Below are positions 5,889 to 9,132 of a DNA stretch of 9,132 nucleotides, piece after piece. The first letter of the stretch is position 1. Each line of letters begins with the position of its first letter. Source of the stretch: an uncultured Propionibacteriaceae bacterium. GTDB lineage: Bacteria; Actinomycetota; Actinomycetes; Propionibacteriales; Propionibacteriaceae. Under the pieces are notes generated by a model. That model was given only the letters and a program-made list of their open reading frames with translations, was not told the DNA's origin and made no database searches. The stretch is from NCBI GenBank assembly GCA_947038745.1, contig CAMQXE010000037.1:1-9132 (forward strand), given 5' to 3'. Both the position numbers and the translations under genes were made by a program.

Positions 5889-6434
5889 ATGGCACTTACT
5901 GTAGATGATCAGCTTGTCGAGATCCGGCGCAGTGAACGTCGTCGGAAAACTTCTCAAGTAGTGCGGCGCGCAGACAAGCTCATAATTACGGTCCCTGCTG
6001 GGCTGCATCCTCTTGTTGAGCAAGATATCGTCACAGAACTGGTAGCAAAGATTCGTCGTAAAGAGAAGCTGCTCCAACTCCGTAATGGTGATACCTCGCT
6101 TGCGCAGAGAGCCGATCGGCTAAGTCAGCGCTACTTTCCCCATTTTGGGAGCGATCGTCCCAGTCCTTCTACGGTGCGCTGGGTAAATAACATGGGAAAA
6201 CGATGGGGGAGCTGTACAACAGCGACACGACAGATTCGTCTATCAAATCTGTTACAACAGGCGCCTGACTATGTCATTGATGCAGTCTTGCTTCATGAAC
6301 TGACCCATCTGGTTGAGCCTCACCATGGATCGCAGTTTTACGCCATTGTTAAACAAGACCCTGACTATGATCGGGCCAGCGCCTATCTTGAAGGATTTAG
6401 CGCTGGCCTCAATCAGTCTCAATCTCAGGAGTGA
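5889..6434 (+). CDS. YgjP-like (M48-type) zinc metallopeptidase
   Basis: From ATG 5889 the product has 181 residues. It resembles the YgjP/DUF45 metallopeptidase family. KRWGSCT (104-110) is the conserved segment before the active site, and HELTH (136-140) supplies two zinc histidines and the catalytic glutamate. H146 in EPHHGSQFY is the expected third ligand (relatives have NH in the matching place). There is no signal peptide or membrane helix, so it should be cytosolic. Its substrate is unknown; relatives are annotated as metal-dependent hydrolases or peptidases. The start is chosen because a TANNNT element lies six bases upstream, suggesting leaderless translation. An extension to GTG 5850 would add 13 residues without similarity I can recognise. 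The gene converges on the DUF2342 gene, and their ends overlap by 10 bases. Confidence 0.85.
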   Translation: MALTVDDQLVEIRRSERRRKTSQVVRRADKLIITVPAGLHPLVEQDIVTELVAKIRRKEKLLQLRNGDTSLAQRADRLSQRYFPHFGSDRPSPSTVRWVNNMGKRWGSCTTATRQIRLSNLLQQAPDYVIDAVLLHELTHLVEPHHGSQFYAIVKQDPDYDRASAYLEGFSAGLNQSQSQE

Positions 6435-7768
6435 TCCTCACCTGTTTCGGCATCGAGCAGTTTCTGTAATTCACGATCAAAGTCATCTAGTGATGGCTTG
6501 TCTTGAACCGCGACATACCCCAGTGGATCATCTAGATCTTTGCTTGTTGGTAATAAATCTGGATGGCGCCAGACATCGTCGCGTCCCTCAGCTCCGCGCT
6601 CATTTTCGATAGCAGCCCATAAATTGGCGGCATCACGGATACGACGGGGGCGTAGCTCTAGGCCAACAAGCGTGTGCAGTGCAGATTCTCCAGGGCCTCC
6701 AGCTGCACGGCGACGTCGCACCAACTCAGTCAGCGCAGCGGTGTTAGGGAGCCAATCTGCGCTAGCTTTGCATACTGCTTGGTCCACCCAGCCTTCAACA
6801 AGCGCAAGCAAGGTTTCTAAGCGTTCAAGGATTTCAAGCTGCTCAGTAGTTTTAGCAGGATCAAAGAGTTTGCCGCTGATGGTCAAAGATAGTTCTTGTA
6901 ATCCTTCAGCATTGAGTTCTTCAATACTGCCAACGGCATCTTCTAAGGCAGAGGAATCAATGGTGATTTCGCGGGCGTAATGTTCGACATAAGCCAAGAG
7001 CTGCGGTGCGAGCCAAGCAACGGATGAGAATAGTCGCTGCCGCGCTAACTCGCGTAGCGTAAGGAACATACGCAGGTCACGCTCGCTGGTACCGTCAAGT
7101 CCCTCTCCAAAAGCTCGCATATTGCGGGGAATTAGCGCTGGGCGTGATGACAAAGGTAAACCAATATCGGTCGTTGACGTCGTTGCAGCAGCAAGGCCGC
7201 CAAGAGCCTGCCCCATCTGTCCACCAAACATGACAGATGCAGCTTGGCGAATCATCGGCGTGAAGAAGTCACCACCAAATCCTGGAATCTCATTACCTAA
7301 GCCTTGGGTTGCTACAGCCCCGAGCGCATCGGCTAAATGTGTGACAACTGGGTCAACGAGTTTTGCCCAAGTTGGCATTGTTGCTTCGATCCATTCAGCG
7401 CGAGACCAGGCTACTGCATCGCTACCAACTGAGGGGAAACTGATGACGGCGTCGAGCCACTGATCAGCAATCATGCTTGATTCTCGAATATCGTGGCGAG
7501 CTTGCTCATCAGGAGTGGGGTCGGGGCCTAGATCTGCCGCGCTCTTTCGCGCTATATCTTTGGCATAGTTCCAGTTCACGGCTGCATTCGTGTTTCCAAA
7601 AAGACCAGACATTTGGTTTTGCCAGCGACCGAACTGCTGCTGCATTTGGCTCATCAACCCGTCCAAGTTTGGCAGCTCTTGCCCAGGGCCGATGAGCCCC
7701 ATCTGGCGCAACAGATCCTCAAGGGGATTGTGCTCTGGGGTGCCGCCCGGTGTGGTGTTGTCAGACAT
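6425..7768 (-). CDS. DUF2342 zinc-dependent metalloprotease-like protein (Rv3195 type)
   Basis: The product has 447 residues, close to the family's usual length. It belongs to the actinobacterial DUF2342 family, often annotated as zinc-dependent metalloprotease or putative hydrolase. Family landmarks are VNWNYAKDIAR (64-74), AWSRAEWIEATMPTWAKLV (120-138), GLPL (203-206), LRELARQRLFSSVAWL (238-253), LVEGWVD (323-329), RRRRAAGGPGES (351-362), LELRPRRIRDA (370-380) and HPDLLPTSKDLDDP (402-415). The N-terminal 60 residues are low-complexity and Gln/Met rich. There is no signal peptide. No HExxH is present: the place where I recall relatives having REAAHQRLF reads RELARQRLF, so a presumed zinc histidine is arginine. 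AAGGAG (7773-7778) lies four bases before ATG 7768, and TAAAGT (7793-7788) is a candidate -10. It is divergent from the YlbL-like gene, as Rv3195 is from Rv3194c. Confidence 0.88.
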   Translation of the reverse strand: MSDNTTPGGTPEHNPLEDLLRQMGLIGPGQELPNLDGLMSQMQQQFGRWQNQMSGLFGNTNAAVNWNYAKDIARKSAADLGPDPTPDEQARHDIRESSMIADQWLDAVISFPSVGSDAVAWSRAEWIEATMPTWAKLVDPVVTHLADALGAVATQGLGNEIPGFGGDFFTPMIRQAASVMFGGQMGQALGGLAAATTSTTDIGLPLSSRPALIPRNMRAFGEGLDGTSERDLRMFLTLRELARQRLFSSVAWLAPQLLAYVEHYAREITIDSSALEDAVGSIEELNAEGLQELSLTISGKLFDPAKTTEQLEILERLETLLALVEGWVDQAVCKASADWLPNTAALTELVRRRRAAGGPGESALHTLVGLELRPRRIRDAANLWAAIENERGAEGRDDVWRHPDLLPTSKDLDDPLGYVAVQDKPSLDDFDRELQKLLDAETGEDHS

Positions 7769-7798
7769 AGTGCTCCTTCCGCTTTCTACTTTAGAAGG

Positions 7799-7833
7799 TT
7801 GGTGGTCATCATGTCCTTGATAGCCTTAGCCTT
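7799..7833 (+). promoter_or_regulatory. Probable promoter of the leaderless YlbL-like gene
   Basis: TTGGTG (7799-7804), a 16-base spacer, then TAGCCT (7821-7826) ends seven bases before ATG 7834. A second tandem TAGCCT (7827-7832) follows at once. There is no ribosome binding site, so the transcript probably starts at or one base before the ATG. The same hexamer precedes uvrD2. Confidence 0.5.
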
Positions 7834-8952
7834 ATGACGAATCAACCGCGGCTACCACGCTCGCACCGCCTCACCTTGACGGCTCAAACGTGGCAGGCTC
7901 TGAGCGCCGGTATTGCATTCTTGTGTCTTGCGGTCCTGATTTCATTTCTGCCTACCCCGTACCTCATCTGGTCACCGGGTAGCGCAACCAATCTTAATCA
8001 GGATCAGACAGCAACTGGTGCTCCAAAGACTATCGATCTTGGTCAGGTAAATGCTGCAGGTACTACGCTCAATGGAAAATTATTTCTGCTCACTGTGGCG
8101 CAGTCACGCACAGATTCGTTAGTGAGCTTGCCCGAAGCGATCTTGGCTGATGTATTTCCTAAACGCGATGCGATGCCTCGCTCTGTGCTAGTTCCGCCTG
8201 GAAAGAGCGAAGCTGAATTGCAGCATGAGGAGCAAATCGCTATGGATGCCTCTCAAGATGCAGCTTTAGTGGCTGGGCTGATCGCAGCTGGAGTTAATGT
8301 AACGCAGCGAGTTCAGGTGGCCAAGATCGTTACTACCGGCCCAGCTTACGGAAAATTGGAGCTTGGCGATTTCTTGATCCAGGTAGATGGTTTGCCGGTA
8401 TTGATCCCTGCTGATGTTTCAAAGATCATTGGAACGCTTAAAAAGCGTGTTCCGGGTTCAACGATCAATCTTCAGGTGCTTCGGTCTGGGCAAAAGATGA
8501 GCGTTGATGTCACGCTGGCTGCGTCGAACGAAGATAAAACAACCCCGACGTTAGGTATCGGGGTAAGCGTCGGATACGACTATGCGTCCACTAACGCCAA
8601 GATTGCCATAGATTCTGCTATCGGAGGCCCTTCCGGAGGTTTGGCATTTGCCCTAGCTGTTTACGACTTAGTTTCTAGCGAGGATCTGCTTCGAGCACGC
8701 TCGGTCGCTGCTACGGGTGAAATTTCTGCTGAGGGTGATATACATCCTATCGGGGGAGTCCAAGAGAAGATCGGTGCAGCAGAGTCGGCTTCTGCGTCGA
8801 TTCTGCTAATCCCTGCTGCAAACTGTGCTGATGTGGCTGGAGCATCAACGGATATTCGGATCATTCCAGTCGCTACTTTGCGCGACGCGATTGCAGCATT
8901 GCAAGCGTTGGGTACCGATGCGGAAGCTAGCAGAGTACCCTCCTGTTCATGA
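7834..8952 (+). CDS. YlbL-type membrane-anchored PDZ/Lon-like serine protease
   Basis: The product has 372 residues. One membrane segment (about 22-45, ending PTPYLIWSPGSATNL) anchors the protein with the bulk outside. A PDZ domain follows (about 160-230; GKLELGDFLIQVDGLPV). The C-terminal Lon (S16) proteolytic domain contains the catalytic Ser-Lys dyad: S267 in IGGPSGGLAFALAVYD and K312 in IGGVQEKIGAA, with TGEIS (294-298) between. This order matches the YlbL family and Rv3194c, thought to cleave proteins at the outer face of the membrane. No ATPase domain is present, unlike true Lon. The gene is probably leaderless and diverges from the DUF2342 gene across 65 bases. Its stop overlaps the start of the next gene as ATGA, indicating translational coupling. 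The last 15 residues look variable. Confidence 0.93.
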   Translation: MTNQPRLPRSHRLTLTAQTWQALSAGIAFLCLAVLISFLPTPYLIWSPGSATNLNQDQTATGAPKTIDLGQVNAAGTTLNGKLFLLTVAQSRTDSLVSLPEAILADVFPKRDAMPRSVLVPPGKSEAELQHEEQIAMDASQDAALVAGLIAAGVNVTQRVQVAKIVTTGPAYGKLELGDFLIQVDGLPVLIPADVSKIIGTLKKRVPGSTINLQVLRSGQKMSVDVTLAASNEDKTTPTLGIGVSVGYDYASTNAKIAIDSAIGGPSGGLAFALAVYDLVSSEDLLRARSVAATGEISAEGDIHPIGGVQEKIGAAESASASILLIPAANCADVAGASTDIRIIPVATLRDAIAALQALGTDAEASRVPSCS

Positions 8953-9132
8953 CTTCTTCTGCTGAGGCGCTTATCGCCGCACTCGTTGAGATCGAAAGCT
9001 ATGTTGGACAAAGTGGCTGGGATCAGCCTGGCCGGCTATTCGCTCTAGTTGATTCTCGTGAATTTGTTACTAAAGAACCTGAACTGGCGCAGGTGCTGGG
9101 GCTAGCTGCTTTAGCTGAGCATGCTCCGGAGG
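8949..9132 (+). CDS. PPA1309-family protein (5' part, runs off window)
   Basis: About 61 codons are visible, starting MTSSAEALIAALVEIESYVG. The segment GWDQPGRLFALVDSREF and the following EPELAQVLG match my recollection of the PPA1309 family, an actinobacterial family of unknown function that commonly follows ylbL. The ATG overlaps the upstream stop (ATGA at 8949-8952), so the two are probably co-translated. No independent ribosome binding site is visible. The gene is truncated by the window edge. Confidence 0.8.
   Translation, partial: MTSSAEALIAALVEIESYVGQSGWDQPGRLFALVDSREFVTKEPELAQVLGLAALAEHAPE

Noticed and set aside
6540..7837. Several plus-strand frames of 70-146 codons.
   Set aside because: They are antisense shadows of the DUF2342 gene, which matches its family over its full length.

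Overview
The window looks like chromosomal core DNA of an actinobacterium with moderate GC (about half by eye). The lineage call rests on WhiB7, a UvrD2-type helicase with a C-terminal zinc motif and HRDC domain, a YlbL-type Lon-like protease, a PPA1309-family gene, a DUF2342 metalloprotease-like gene and a DUF5679 zinc ribbon. Most of these are actinobacterial hallmarks. The order uvrD2, whiB7, ThiF-like, DUF2342, divergent YlbL-like matches the Mycobacterium tuberculosis Rv3198c to Rv3194c neighbourhood. A lower-GC actinomycete such as an Actinomycetaceae member is possible, but genus cannot be set from this window. I saw no transposon, phage gene, CRISPR array, rRNA or tRNA. No stretch over 300 bases is empty.

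Positions 1-1651 (minus) hold the N-terminal half of recC, running off the left edge. It diverges from uvrD2 (1710-3764, plus). Both are DNA-break repair proteins.

Positions 3765-4481 hold a complete WhiB7 control unit. It has a promoter with the WhiB7-type AT-rich box, a well-initiated 65-codon leader ORF, an intrinsic terminator and a segment that can form a competing antiterminator. whiB7, the antibiotic-stress regulator, follows. This is the most informative part of the window.

Positions 4509-5298 (minus) hold a ThiF/cyclodehydratase-like gene. Its conserved C-terminus is present but sits in another frame, so it carries a single-base frameshift. Upstream on the same strand is a 54-codon DUF5679 zinc-ribbon gene (5445-5609) followed by a perfect 15-bp hairpin. 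The 280-bp gap before the next gene holds an unusual nested inverted repeat (5742-5806).

Positions 5889-6434 (plus) encode a YgjP-like M48-type metallopeptidase. It meets, tail to tail with a 10-bp overlap, the DUF2342 gene (6425-7768, minus). Divergent from that is a membrane-anchored PDZ/Lon-like protease (7834-8952), translationally coupled to the start of a PPA1309-family gene running off the right edge. Three protease-like genes lie in a row, which suggests a protein-quality or envelope role, but that is inference.

Three plus-strand genes (uvrD2, the M48 gene and the YlbL gene) lack a convincing ribosome binding site. Each has a TANNNT -10 element 6-7 bases before its ATG, as expected for leaderless transcripts.
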